Positions 1-7,506 of a stretch of DNA of 64,000 bases are shown in pieces. Both the position numbers and the translations under genes were made by a program. The DNA is taken from contig JAMLIK010000001.1 of NCBI GenBank assembly GCA_023954195.1, positions 1,538,628 through 1,602,627 of the forward strand, read 5' to 3'. This stretch comes from Xanthobacteraceae bacterium. Lineage in GTDB: Bacteria; Pseudomonadota; Alphaproteobacteria; Rhizobiales; Xanthobacteraceae. A model generated the notes under the pieces. It saw only the letters and a program-made list of their open reading frames with translations. It did not search any database and had not been told where the DNA came from. Numbering within the stretch: position 1 is the stretch's first letter; every line of letters starts with the position of its first letter.

Positions 1-398
1 GGATGCACACCGGCGACGGCGGCTACATCGACAAGGACGGCTTCATTTACGTCGTCGACCGCGTCAAGGACATGATCATCTCCGGCGGCGAGAACGTCTA
101 TTCGGTCGAGGTCGAAAACGCCATCGCCAGGCATCCCGCCGTCGCGCAATGCGCGGTGATCGGCATCCCGAGCGCGCAGTGGGGCGAACAGGTTCACGCC
201 GTGGTGGTCACCAAGAGCGGCGCGACGCTGGCGGAGGACGAATTGATCGCATTCTGCAAGACGCTGATCGCCGGCTACAAATGTCCGCGCAGCGCCGACA
301 TCAGCGAAACGCCGCTGCCGCTCTCGGGCGCCGGGAAAATCCTCAAGCGCGAATTGCGTCGGCCATTCTGGGAGAAACAGAATCGTCAGGTCGGCTGA
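1..398 (+). CDS. Acyl-CoA ligase (AMP-binding), C-terminal part, cut by window start
   Basis: Only the last 131 residues are visible; the frame is open to the left edge, so the first ATG at position 3 is internal. The segment carries the late adenylation-enzyme motifs: HTGDGGYIDKDGF, the hinge stretch [14 protein letters not shown], and the C-terminal SGAGKILKREL whose Lys is the adenylation lysine of the family. This is the mobile C-terminal domain of an ANL-superfamily fatty/aromatic acyl-CoA synthetase, which activates a carboxylate with ATP and then CoA. It is followed on the same strand by two crotonase-fold genes and another ligase, so it probably belongs to a catabolic operon that starts outside the window. 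The substrate cannot be read from this part. Confidence 0.88.
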   Translation, partial: MHTGDGGYIDKDGFIYVVDRVKDMIISGGENVYSVEVENAIARHPAVAQCAVIGIPSAQWGEQVHAVVVTKSGATLAEDELIAFCKTLIAGYKCPRSADISETPLPLSGAGKILKRELRRPFWEKQNRQVG

Positions 399-500
399 CG
401 GACGCGGCCGCGACCGGCCGCCGCCTCGCTTGCGACCGCGCCGGGCGGTGAAATACAATTTGGCGCCAATCGCAAAACCAACGCGGATCAAAGAGGAAAC

Positions 501-1373
501 ATGCCCGAATTCAAATCGCTGATCTATGACGTTCCCGAACCCGGCGTCGCGCGGATCACGCTCAACAAACCGAACATGGCCAACGCGCAGGACACCGCGC
601 TGCTCTACGAGCTGAACGATGCGTTCGACCATGCCGCCCATGACGACGACATCCGCGTCATCATCCTCGCCGCGAACGGCAAGCACTTCTCCGCCGGCCA
701 CGACCTGTCGGAAACCGACGGGCACGGCGCGATGCGAACCCATCCGACGGTCGCGCCGGTCTGCGGCTTCGGCTGCGCGGGCGCGGAGGCGCAGATGGCG
801 CGCGAGGAGGAGATCTATCTCGGCTTCTCGGACCGCTGGCGCAACATTCCGAAGCCGACCATCGCCGCGGTGCAGGGCAAGTGCATCGCCGGCGGCCTGA
901 TGCTGGCGTGGCCGTGCGACATCATCATCGCCGCCGACGATGCCGCTTTCGCCGATCCGACCGTGAGCTTCGGGGTCTGCGGCCACGAATACTTCACCCA
1001 TGTCTGGGAAGTCGGCATCCGCAAGGCGAAGGAGATGCTGTTCACATCCGACGAGATCAAGGCCGATGACGCGCTGCGACTCGGCATGGTCAATCAGGTG
1101 GTGCCGCGCGCCGAACTGATGGACGCGACGCTTATAATGGCGCGCAAGATCGCCGCGAAATCGCGGTTCGCGCTGAAGCTGACCAAACTCGCGGTGAACG
1201 GCGTTCAGGACGCGCAGGGACGGCAGGTGGCGCTGCGCAACGCCTTCCATCTGCATCAACTCGCCCACACGCACAATCTGAAGGTGTTCGACATGCTGCT
1301 TGATCCGAGCGGCCTGCCCGAGGCCACCCGAAAGGCGATGGCGGCGCGCCTCGCCGCGGCCGGCAAGACATGA
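501..1373 (+). CDS. Crotonase-fold (enoyl-CoA hydratase/isomerase family) protein lacking both hydratase glutamates
   Basis: 290 residues with a clear GAGGAAAC ribosome site just before the ATG. The crotonase fold is recognisable: the oxyanion stretch NGKHFSAGHDLSE near residue 70 and AGGLMLAWPCDIIIAADDA near 130-150. In true hydratases the second stretch reads GGGxE and the following one PE; here they read AGGLM and DPT, so both catalytic Glu positions are changed. It therefore is unlikely to be an ordinary enoyl-CoA hydratase and may act as an isomerase, hydrolase or lyase of the same superfamily. It is longer than usual by about 30 residues because of an insertion around residues 75-105 containing VCGFGCAGAEAQ. 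The next gene starts at or just after its stop, pointing to co-transcription. Confidence 0.85.
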   Translation: MPEFKSLIYDVPEPGVARITLNKPNMANAQDTALLYELNDAFDHAAHDDDIRVIILAANGKHFSAGHDLSETDGHGAMRTHPTVAPVCGFGCAGAEAQMAREEEIYLGFSDRWRNIPKPTIAAVQGKCIAGGLMLAWPCDIIIAADDAAFADPTVSFGVCGHEYFTHVWEVGIRKAKEMLFTSDEIKADDALRLGMVNQVVPRAELMDATLIMARKIAAKSRFALKLTKLAVNGVQDAQGRQVALRNAFHLHQLAHTHNLKVFDMLLDPSGLPEATRKAMAARLAAAGKT

Positions 1374-1393
1374 CGCGAGCGAGGGAGAGCGAC

Positions 1394-2167
1394 GTGGCGA
1401 AAGTGACGCGAAGCAGGGACGGCGCGGTCGGAATCCTCACGCTGAACGAACCCGAAAGCCTGAACGCCATGACGCCGGACCTGCTCGGCGCGCTGGCGGA
1501 GGCCATCGGCGAGATGACCGCCGACCCGGCGATCCGCGCGCTGATCCTGACCGGCGCCGGCCGCGGCTTCTGCTCGGGCCAGAACCTGAAGGCCGCGGAA
1601 GTGCTCGGTCCGGATCTGGTCGGCGGCGTGATGAAATTCTACTGGCCGGCCTTCGAGGCGCTGCGCGCGTGCCGTATGCCGGTGGTGGTCGCCGTCAACG
1701 GCGTCGCGGCCGGCGGCGGCTTCAGCTTGGCGATGGCGGGCGACATGGTCGTCGCCGCGCGCTCGGCGAGTTTCATTCAGGTCTTCAGCCGCATCGGTCT
1801 GGTGCCGGATCTCGGTTCGACATGGCTGCTGCCGCGCCTGATCGGCCGCCAGCGCGCCCTCGAACTGATGCTGTTCAACGAACCGCTCTCGGCCGAACGC
1901 GCCAAGGCCTGGGGCCTGGTGCGCGAGGTGGTCGACGACGCCGACTTGATGCCCGAGGCCATCAAGCTGGCGCAACGCCTGGCGCGCGGTCCGACCCGCG
2001 CGCTGGTCGCGACCCGCATGCTGCTCGAAGACAGCGAACACGCGACCTTCGCGGATCAATTCCGCCGCGAGATCGAAGTTCAATCCGACATCCGCCAGAG
2101 CGCGGACGCCCTGGAAGGGCGCGCCGCGTTCCTTGAAAAGCGCAAGGCGAATTTCAGCGGCCGGTGA
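1394..2167 (+). CDS. PaaG-like enoyl-CoA isomerase/hydratase
   Basis: Crotonase-family protein of 257 residues from a GTG at 1394. I prefer that start to the in-frame ATG at 1370, which overlaps the previous stop, because GAGGGAG lies six bases before the GTG and nothing comparable precedes the ATG. The sequence matches the PaaG type (1,2-epoxyphenylacetyl-CoA isomerase) in the middle: GGGFSLAMAGDMVVAARSA, then FIQVFSRIGLVPDLGSTW, where the Asp of GLVPD is the PaaG catalytic acid and the hydratase Glu residues are absent. The C-terminus LEGRAAFLEKRKANF is typical. No other paa gene is visible nearby, so the assignment is to the family rather than to phenylacetate degradation. It could equally be a delta3-delta2 enoyl-CoA isomerase serving the flanking ligases. 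Confidence 0.85.
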   Translation: MAKVTRSRDGAVGILTLNEPESLNAMTPDLLGALAEAIGEMTADPAIRALILTGAGRGFCSGQNLKAAEVLGPDLVGGVMKFYWPAFEALRACRMPVVVAVNGVAAGGGFSLAMAGDMVVAARSASFIQVFSRIGLVPDLGSTWLLPRLIGRQRALELMLFNEPLSAERAKAWGLVREVVDDADLMPEAIKLAQRLARGPTRALVATRMLLEDSEHATFADQFRREIEVQSDIRQSADALEGRAAFLEKRKANFSGR

Positions 2168-2193
2168 TCTGAGGCCCCCATCAGGAGAAAGTC

Positions 2194-3753
2194 ATGACCG
2201 CACCCCGGATGAACGTGGAGAATCGCGCGCTTGGCAAGATGGTCGTCGGCGGCATTCTCTCGACGGCCGCGCGCCGCTTTCGCGATCGCGAGGCGATCTA
2301 TTGCGTCGCCACCGGCCGCCGCCTCAGCTTCCGGCAGATCAACCGGCGCTGCAATCGCCTGGCGCACGGCCTGTCCGGCCTCGGCTTCGCCAGGCCGGAT
2401 GTCGTCGCGTTCCTGAGCAGCAACCGCGCCGAACTGGCCGAAATCTATTTCGCGCTCGCCAAGCTGGGGCTGGTCGGGATCCCCCTCAACTACCGGCTGG
2501 CGCCGAGCGAAATCGCCGCGCTGATGCAAGCCATGGGCGCCACCGGCATGATCTTCGACACGCGGTTCGTGGGCGCCGCCGAACAGGCGCGCGCGGCCTT
2601 GCCACAGATCAGGCATTTCGTGGCGATCGGCGACGGCGGCCCGGACTGGGCGACCGCCTACGAGGATCTACTCGCCGGATCGACGGACACCGAGCCCGAC
2701 GTGAGCGTGGAGGAACACGACCCGTTCTATTTCAACCTGACCTCCGGCACCACCGGGCTGCCTAAATCCTACGTGCTGACGCATCTCAACAATGCCGCGG
2801 TCGGCCAGATGTTCGAAGCCTTCGACCTCACCCAGCGCGACGTGCTCATGACGGTGTTCCCCGCCTTCGGCCGTGTCGGCTACGCCTGGATCGTCGCCGG
2901 GATTCTGTTCGGCGCGCGCAACGTGCTGATGGATTTTCATCCCGGAGAATTCCTGCGCCTTGTCGAGCAGGAGCGCGTCACCATCGTCAATCTCGTCGCC
3001 ACCATGGCGGCGATGGCGATGGCCGAGCCGGACCTGAAGACGCGCGATTTATCGTCGCTGCGCGGCATCGTCTATGCCGGCTCGATGTTGCCCGCGCCGC
3101 TGCGCGAGAAGGCGCAGGCGCAACTTTGCCCGAACACTTATGAATATTACGGCATGCAGGAGACCGGCGTGCTGACCATCTCGACGCCGGAGGACCGCAA
3201 GTTTCGCCCGGAGTCGATCGGCACGGCAATGGCCTTCGCCGACGTGCGAATCGAGCGGCCGGACGGCAGCCTCGCCGCGCCCGGCGAAATCGGCGAGATC
3301 GTCGGGCGCTCGCCGGCCACGGTGACGCAATATTTCGACAATCCGGCCAAATCGGCCGAGACCTTCCGCGGCGGCTATGTTCATACCGGCGACCTCGGCA
3401 TGATGGACGAGGAAGGGTTTGTCTTCATCAGGGGACGCCTCAAGGACATGATCGTCACCGGCGGCCAGAACGTGCACGCGGCGGAGGTCGAGGAGATCCT
3501 GCTGGCGCTTCCCGGCGTCGCCGATTGCGCCGTCTTCGCCCTGCCGGACGACATGTGGGGCGAACGGGTGTCGGTGCTGATCGTGCGCGATCCGGCGCAT
3601 GGCGATGTCACGGCGGAGGCGGTCGAGGCGCATTGCCGCGAGCGGCTCGCCGGCTTCAAGATTCCGCGCACCATCCTGTTCGATGAAAACCCCCTGCCGC
3701 GCACGCCGACCGGCAAGGTGCAGAAATTCCTGCTGGTCGAGCGGTTCGGCTGA
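2194..3753 (+). CDS. Acyl-CoA synthetase (class I adenylate-forming)
   Basis: 519 residues, complete. AGGAGAAA five bases upstream supports the start. Adenylation motifs in order: YFNLTSGTTGLPKSYVLTH (P-loop-like A3, about residue 180), YEYYGMQETG (A5, about 320), HTGDLGMMDEEGFVFIRGR (A7-A8, about 395), TGGQNVHAAEVE (about 425) and PTGKVQK near the end with the catalytic Lys. It converts a carboxylic acid to its CoA thioester. This is the second ligase of the 1-3753 block and is separated by only 26 bases from the PaaG-like gene, so it is probably in the same transcript. The terminator shared with the converging flagellin gene follows. Substrate not determinable; medium-chain or aromatic acids are both possible. 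Confidence 0.9.
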   Translation: MTAPRMNVENRALGKMVVGGILSTAARRFRDREAIYCVATGRRLSFRQINRRCNRLAHGLSGLGFARPDVVAFLSSNRAELAEIYFALAKLGLVGIPLNYRLAPSEIAALMQAMGATGMIFDTRFVGAAEQARAALPQIRHFVAIGDGGPDWATAYEDLLAGSTDTEPDVSVEEHDPFYFNLTSGTTGLPKSYVLTHLNNAAVGQMFEAFDLTQRDVLMTVFPAFGRVGYAWIVAGILFGARNVLMDFHPGEFLRLVEQERVTIVNLVATMAAMAMAEPDLKTRDLSSLRGIVYAGSMLPAPLREKAQAQLCPNTYEYYGMQETGVLTISTPEDRKFRPESIGTAMAFADVRIERPDGSLAAPGEIGEIVGRSPATVTQYFDNPAKSAETFRGGYVHTGDLGMMDEEGFVFIRGRLKDMIVTGGQNVHAAEVEEILLALPGVADCAVFALPDDMWGERVSVLIVRDPAHGDVTAEAVEAHCRERLAGFKIPRTILFDENPLPRTPTGKVQKFLLVERFG

Positions 3754-3764
3754 CAGTCCAAATG

Positions 3765-3790
3765 AAAAACGGCGGGGTTTCCCCCGCCGT
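3765..3790 (-). terminator. Rho-independent terminator of the flagellin gene
   Basis: A nine-base-pair stem, ACGGCGGGG at 3769-3777 and CCCCGCCGT at 3782-3790, with a four-base loop. Read on the minus strand it is followed by TTTTT, the classical terminator form, 27 bases past the flagellin stop. On the plus strand the tail is CTTGGTTTTG, so it may also act weakly on the converging ligase transcript. Confidence 0.88.
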
Positions 3791-3816
3791 CTTGGTTTTG
3801 AGCAGTCCGGCTTCGC

Positions 3817-4980
3817 TTAGCGGAGCAGTTGCAGCACGCTCTGCTGCGACTGGTTGGCCAAGGCCAGCGCGGACACCGCGATCGACTGGCGGGTCGACAG
3901 CGCCTGGCTGTTCGCCGCTTCCTCGTTGGTGTCGGCCAGCGTCAGGTTCGACGCGCCGGTCTGCAACACGTTAATCAGGTTCTTGTTGAAGTCCTGGCGG
4001 ATCTGCACCACCGACAGGTTCGAGCCGAAGGCCGATGCCTGTGCGCGCAGCGCGGTCGAGGCATTGCCCAGCGTGTCGAGAACCTTGTTGGTGCCGGCGT
4101 TGTCGAGGAAGTCGGTGCCGGCCGTCAGCGACGACAGTCCGAGACCATCCGGGTCGAAGTTCACGCCCTGAACGGTCAGGGTGGACTTGCCGGTTTCGTT
4201 GAAAACCAGCTTGAGCTGATCGCCGGCCAACAGGTTGATGCCGTTGTACGAGGAGTCCTGCGCGGTGGTCTTGATCTGGTCGATGACCTGATTGTACTGG
4301 GTAATCAGATTCTTGCGCACCGATTGCGAATCAGCGTCAGCGGTCGGCGCGACGGGAGCCGCGAAGGCCAGCGTTCCCGTGCCCGCGAAAGTCACGGCCC
4401 CGATGGTGGAGGACGCCGCGTCATTGTTCGTGCTGGTAATGACCAGCTTGTTGTCGCTGTTGATCGATGCCTTGAGGCTGCTCGCCGACAGGGCCGCGTT
4501 CAGGTCGTCGAGGCTGGTCGTGGCGGTGAAGGTGAAGGTCACCGCGGGGTTGGCATCCGAGGCGGCGATGGAGAGCGTGTCGCCCGTGGCGATCTGCGTG
4601 CCGTCGACCAGATTGGCGGCGGTGCCGGCGAGCGCGGCCGACGAGGTCGCCGACGACTTCGCCGAATAGCCCGTCGAAGCCTGCAACGCCTGATTGGCGA
4701 TGGATTTCGCGGTGTCGACAAGCTTCTGGATCGAGGTGATGCCCTGGTTGGCGGCCTGGATCACCTGCACGCCGTTGCCGATCGAATCCAGCAGGTTGTT
4801 GATGTCGCTGGAACGGTTGTTCAGGCCCTGGGCGGTGAAGAAGTTGGTCGGGTTGTCGAGCGCCGAGTTCACCTTGTTTCCGGTCGCGAGGCGGCTCTGC
4901 GTGGTCGAAAGCAGATCGGCGGTGGACTGGAGCGAGAGCAGGTTCTGGCGAACCGAGGAGGAGAGAACGATACCTGACAT
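3817..4980 (-). CDS. fliC: Flagellin
   Basis: 387 residues from the ATG at 4980, which is preceded by AGAAGGAT. A longer frame to 5040 exists but lacks a ribosome site and adds 20 non-conserved residues. The N-terminus MSGIVLSSSVRQNLLSLQST and the C-terminus ending SVLQLLR are the conserved coiled-coil D0/D1 halves that polymerise into the filament. The middle (residues about 130-260), rich in Ala, Thr and Ser, is the short variable surface domain. The protein resembles the short flagellins of Bradyrhizobium and Rhodopseudomonas, exported through the flagellar type III channel. It stands alone here, with its own terminator and a structured 5' leader, and no other flagellar gene is in the window, so it is probably a monocistronic late flagellar gene. 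Confidence 0.95.
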   Translation of the reverse strand: MSGIVLSSSVRQNLLSLQSTADLLSTTQSRLATGNKVNSALDNPTNFFTAQGLNNRSSDINNLLDSIGNGVQVIQAANQGITSIQKLVDTAKSIANQALQASTGYSAKSSATSSAALAGTAANLVDGTQIATGDTLSIAASDANPAVTFTFTATTSLDDLNAALSASSLKASINSDNKLVITSTNNDAASSTIGAVTFAGTGTLAFAAPVAPTADADSQSVRKNLITQYNQVIDQIKTTAQDSSYNGINLLAGDQLKLVFNETGKSTLTVQGVNFDPDGLGLSSLTAGTDFLDNAGTNKVLDTLGNASTALRAQASAFGSNLSVVQIRQDFNKNLINVLQTGASNLTLADTNEEAANSQALSTRQSIAVSALALANQSQQSVLQLLR

Positions 4981-5015
4981 GATGAAATCCTTCTGATTGT
5001 CATGCGTGTGCGCAC

Positions 5016-5031
5016 GGTCAGCTTTCTGACC
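5016..5031 (-). promoter_or_regulatory. Inverted repeat in the flagellin 5' leader
   Basis: GGTCAG and CTGACC separated by four bases, forming a perfect six-base-pair hairpin about 36 bases upstream of the flagellin start codon. In Caulobacter the flagellin leader is bound by FlbT and controls mRNA stability; a similar role here is only an inference. Confidence 0.4.
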
Positions 5032-5078
5032 TGGATGCACCGTATGCGCGCAACCCTGAAAAATTCCTCAACGGAACA

Positions 5079-5117
5079 CGTTAACGCGGCATTACAGATC
5101 GCGTTAACGTGGCATTA
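5079..5117. promoter_or_regulatory. Direct repeat upstream of the flagellin gene
   Basis: Two copies of a 16-base sequence, CGTTAACG(C/T)GGCATTA, at 5079-5094 and 5102-5117, differing at one base and 23 bases (about two helical turns) apart. They lie about 100-135 bases before the flagellin start, a plausible activator position. The binding protein is unknown. Confidence 0.4.
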
Positions 5118-5310
5118 ATCAATCGCATCGCACCCGGATTCGAACCTCGCGCGGGCAATTCTACTGGCGTTCCGGCGTCGCCCTCGCCCGGCGCGGACGA
5201 CGGCAACAAGGGGCTTGCCGCCAAAATCTTTTCAGCGCACAACCGGCCGCTCAACTCCCTCATCCGGACGGCGGCGGCTCCGGTTCGAGGACGCAGCGGA
5301 GGATCGTGCG

Positions 5311-6312
5311 ATGACCATTCCGGCTTTGATGCGTCAGGTCTGCTTCAATGGCGCGGGGGGCCCCGACGTGATCGGTGTCGAAACCGCGCCGGTGCCGCGC
5401 CCCGGCGCCGGGCAGGTGCTGGTCGAGGTGGCGGCGGCCGGCGTCAACCGTCCCGACTGCCTGCAACGCGCCGGCAACTATCCGCCGCCGCCCGGCGCTA
5501 CCGCGATTCCGGGGCTTGAAATTTCCGGCCGCATCGTCGCGGTCGGCGACGGCGTGCCGCAAAGCGCGATCGACACCGAGATTTGCGCGCTGGTATCGAG
5601 CGGCGGCTACGCTGAATACGCCCTCGCCGATTACCCGCTGTGCCTGCCCGTGCCCAAGCCGCTGTCGCTGTTAGAGGCCGCGGGCGTCCCTGAGAATTAC
5701 TACACCGTCTACGACAACATGGTTACGCGCGGACGCCTCGCGCGCGGCGAGAGCGTGCTGATTCACGGCGGCTCGTCGGGCATCGGCTCGACCGCGATCC
5801 AGTTGGCCAGGCTGTTCGGCGCGACGGTCTACGCCACCGCCGGCTCGGAAGACAAATGCGATTTCTGCCGCGCGCTCGGCGCCGACGCCGCCATCAACTA
5901 CCGCACGCATGACTTCGTGCAGGAAGTGGCGCGCCTCACCGATGGCCGCGGCGTCAACGTCATCCTCGACATGGTCGGCGGCGACTACATGCAGAAGAAC
6001 CTGGCCTCATTGGCGATGGAAGGACGGCTGGTGCAGATCGCCTTCCTGCAAGGTTCTCGCGCCAATCTCGACATGACCCCGCTGATGGTGCGGCGGCTGA
6101 CCTTCACCGGCTCGACGCTGCGCGCCCGCTCCGTCGCGCAAAAGCGCCTCGTCGCCGACGCCCTGCGCGAAAACGTCTGGCCGCTGCTGGAAAGCGGCGC
6201 GGTGAAGCCGGTCATCCACAAGGTGTTTCCTCTGGATCAGGCCGGCGCGGCGCATGCCTTGATGGAATCGAGCGCCCATGTCGGCAAGATCATGCTCGCG
6301 GTGCGGCCGTGA
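5311..6312 (+). CDS. NAD(P)H:quinone oxidoreductase, zinc-independent MDR family
   Basis: 333 residues from the ATG at 5311, chosen because GCGGAGGA lies eight bases before it; the open frame extends further upstream but without conserved sequence. N-terminal GroES-like domain (VEVAAAGVNRPDCLQRAGNY at about 40-60) and a Rossmann domain with VLIHGGSSGIGSTAIQLAR near 150, the NADPH-binding segment. No structural or catalytic zinc cysteines are seen, as expected for the quinone oxidoreductase branch. It reduces quinones or enones using NADPH in the cytoplasm. It is a single gene between flagellin and a palindromic repeat, with no evident operon partner. The TIGR02824-type quinone oxidoreductase is the closest match I can recall. 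Confidence 0.88.
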   Translation: MTIPALMRQVCFNGAGGPDVIGVETAPVPRPGAGQVLVEVAAAGVNRPDCLQRAGNYPPPPGATAIPGLEISGRIVAVGDGVPQSAIDTEICALVSSGGYAEYALADYPLCLPVPKPLSLLEAAGVPENYYTVYDNMVTRGRLARGESVLIHGGSSGIGSTAIQLARLFGATVYATAGSEDKCDFCRALGADAAINYRTHDFVQEVARLTDGRGVNVILDMVGGDYMQKNLASLAMEGRLVQIAFLQGSRANLDMTPLMVRRLTFTGSTLRARSVAQKRLVADALRENVWPLLESGAVKPVIHKVFPLDQAGAAHALMESSAHVGKIMLAVRP

Positions 6313-6330
6313 GGACAAACACCGCGAAAC

Positions 6331-6404
6331 GTCATTGCCGGACTTGATCCGGCAATCCATCATTTTTCAAGAAGATGGATGCGCGGATCAAGTCCGCGCA
6401 TGAC
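6331..6404. repeat. Paired-hairpin palindromic repeat (BIME-like)
   Basis: Outer arms starting GTCAT and ending ATGAC enclose two small hairpins: TGCCGGA-CTTGA-TCCGGCA and TGCGCGGA-CTTGA-TCCGCGCA. Both share the loop CTTGA but have different, internally compensated stems. This is the common Bradyrhizobium/Rhodopseudomonas type of intergenic repeat. It lies between converging genes and could end both transcripts. Confidence 0.7.
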
Positions 6405-6434
6405 GACAGTGTTTCCGTAAAGAGCGGAACATCC

Positions 6435-7496
6435 CTATTTCGCGGGCGCGCGCAGCCGGCCGACGATGCCGGTGGGGAAGAAATAGACGCTGGCGATGAA
6501 CAACAGGCCGAGCCAGAGCAGCCAGCGGTCGGGATGCAAAAGGCCCGGCAGCAGCGGCAGGCCGATCTCGCCGGCGGCGCGCGACGCCGCGCCCATCAGG
6601 GCTTGCAGATAGTTCTGGGCCAGAATGAAGATGGTGGCGCCAAGGATCGCGCCGTAGATCGTGCCCATGCCGCCGATCACCACCATCAGCAGAATGTCGA
6701 TCATGATCGAAAAGCTCAGCGACGTATCCGGCCCGGCATAGCGTAGCCACAGCGCGTTGAGCACGCCAGCGCAGGCCGCCACCAGCGCCGAGATGCAGTT
6801 CGCATAGGTCAGGTGGAACACAGTGCGGTAGCCGAGCGCCTCGGCCCGGAACGGATTCTCGCGGATCGCCTGCAACACCCGGCCGAACGGCGAGTTGACG
6901 ATCCGCAATAGCGCCAGAATCATCGCCCCCGATGCCGCGAACACAATGTAATAGGTCAGCGTGCGGCCGTTGATCTCGAAGCCGAGCGTATCCTTCGACA
7001 GCAACACGGTGCCGGGCCGCAGCAGTTCCGGCAGCCGGAAGCTGCGGCCGTCCTCGCCGCCGGTCAGCCACGACAATTGCGAGGCCAGCACGAGAAAGGC
7101 GGAGGCCACCGCGAGCGTAATCATCGCGAAGAAGATCGCCTGCACCCGCAGCGAGAACAGGCCGATGCCGAGCGCCAGCATGGCGGCGACCGGCAGGCCG
7201 ACCACAAGGCCGACCGCCACCGCGCTCCAGGTCGGCCCCATCCCGTACAGCGCGATCGCCAGCGCGTAACTGCCGATGCCGTAGAACATCGTGTGGGCGA
7301 ACGACACCGTCCCGGTATAGCCGAGCAGGAGATCGTAGGAGGCGACCAGCGCCGCGAAGATGCAGATTTTGGCGGCGACGTTCATCGCCTTCGCGCCGGG
7401 AAACAGGAACGGCGTCAGCGCCAGCGCCAGCACGATGACGATCAGGAGGGCGCTGAGGACGCGGCCGCGCGGCGGGTCGCCGGAAAGAAGCATCAT
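6435..7496 (-). CDS. livM: Liv-type ABC transporter permease (LivM family)
   Basis: 353 residues, very hydrophobic, with about nine to ten membrane segments and the LivM signature region around LLGYTGTVSFAHTMFYGIGSY (about residues 58-78). The C-terminal MIDILLMVVIGGMGTIYGAILG is the conserved permease motif contacting the ATPase. It pairs with the LivH-like permease 10 bases upstream to form the channel of a high-affinity importer for branched-chain amino acids or carboxylates. It is the last gene of the 10003-6435 transporter set, so transcription comes from the right. The start could be either of two adjacent Met codons. Substrate is not shown by the sequence; the surrounding beta-oxidation genes favour an organic acid. 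Confidence 0.9.
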   Translation of the reverse strand: MMLLSGDPPRGRVLSALLIVIVLALALTPFLFPGAKAMNVAAKICIFAALVASYDLLLGYTGTVSFAHTMFYGIGSYALAIALYGMGPTWSAVAVGLVVGLPVAAMLALGIGLFSLRVQAIFFAMITLAVASAFLVLASQLSWLTGGEDGRSFRLPELLRPGTVLLSKDTLGFEINGRTLTYYIVFAASGAMILALLRIVNSPFGRVLQAIRENPFRAEALGYRTVFHLTYANCISALVAACAGVLNALWLRYAGPDTSLSFSIMIDILLMVVIGGMGTIYGAILGATIFILAQNYLQALMGAASRAAGEIGLPLLPGLLHPDRWLLWLGLLFIASVYFFPTGIVGRLRAPAK

Positions 7497-7506
7497 CGCG
7501 AGGATC

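Noticed and set aside
3829-4977. A plus-strand open frame of about 380 codons opposite flagellin
   Set aside because: Antisense to a clearly conserved flagellin; no start signal or motif.
5130-5160. T-loop-like sequence on the minus strand (GGTTCGAATCC) upstream of the quinone oxidoreductase gene, suggesting a tRNA
   Set aside because: The flanking bases do not pair as a T stem and no complementary acceptor strand or anticodon arm is found within 100 bases, so it is not a tRNA gene.
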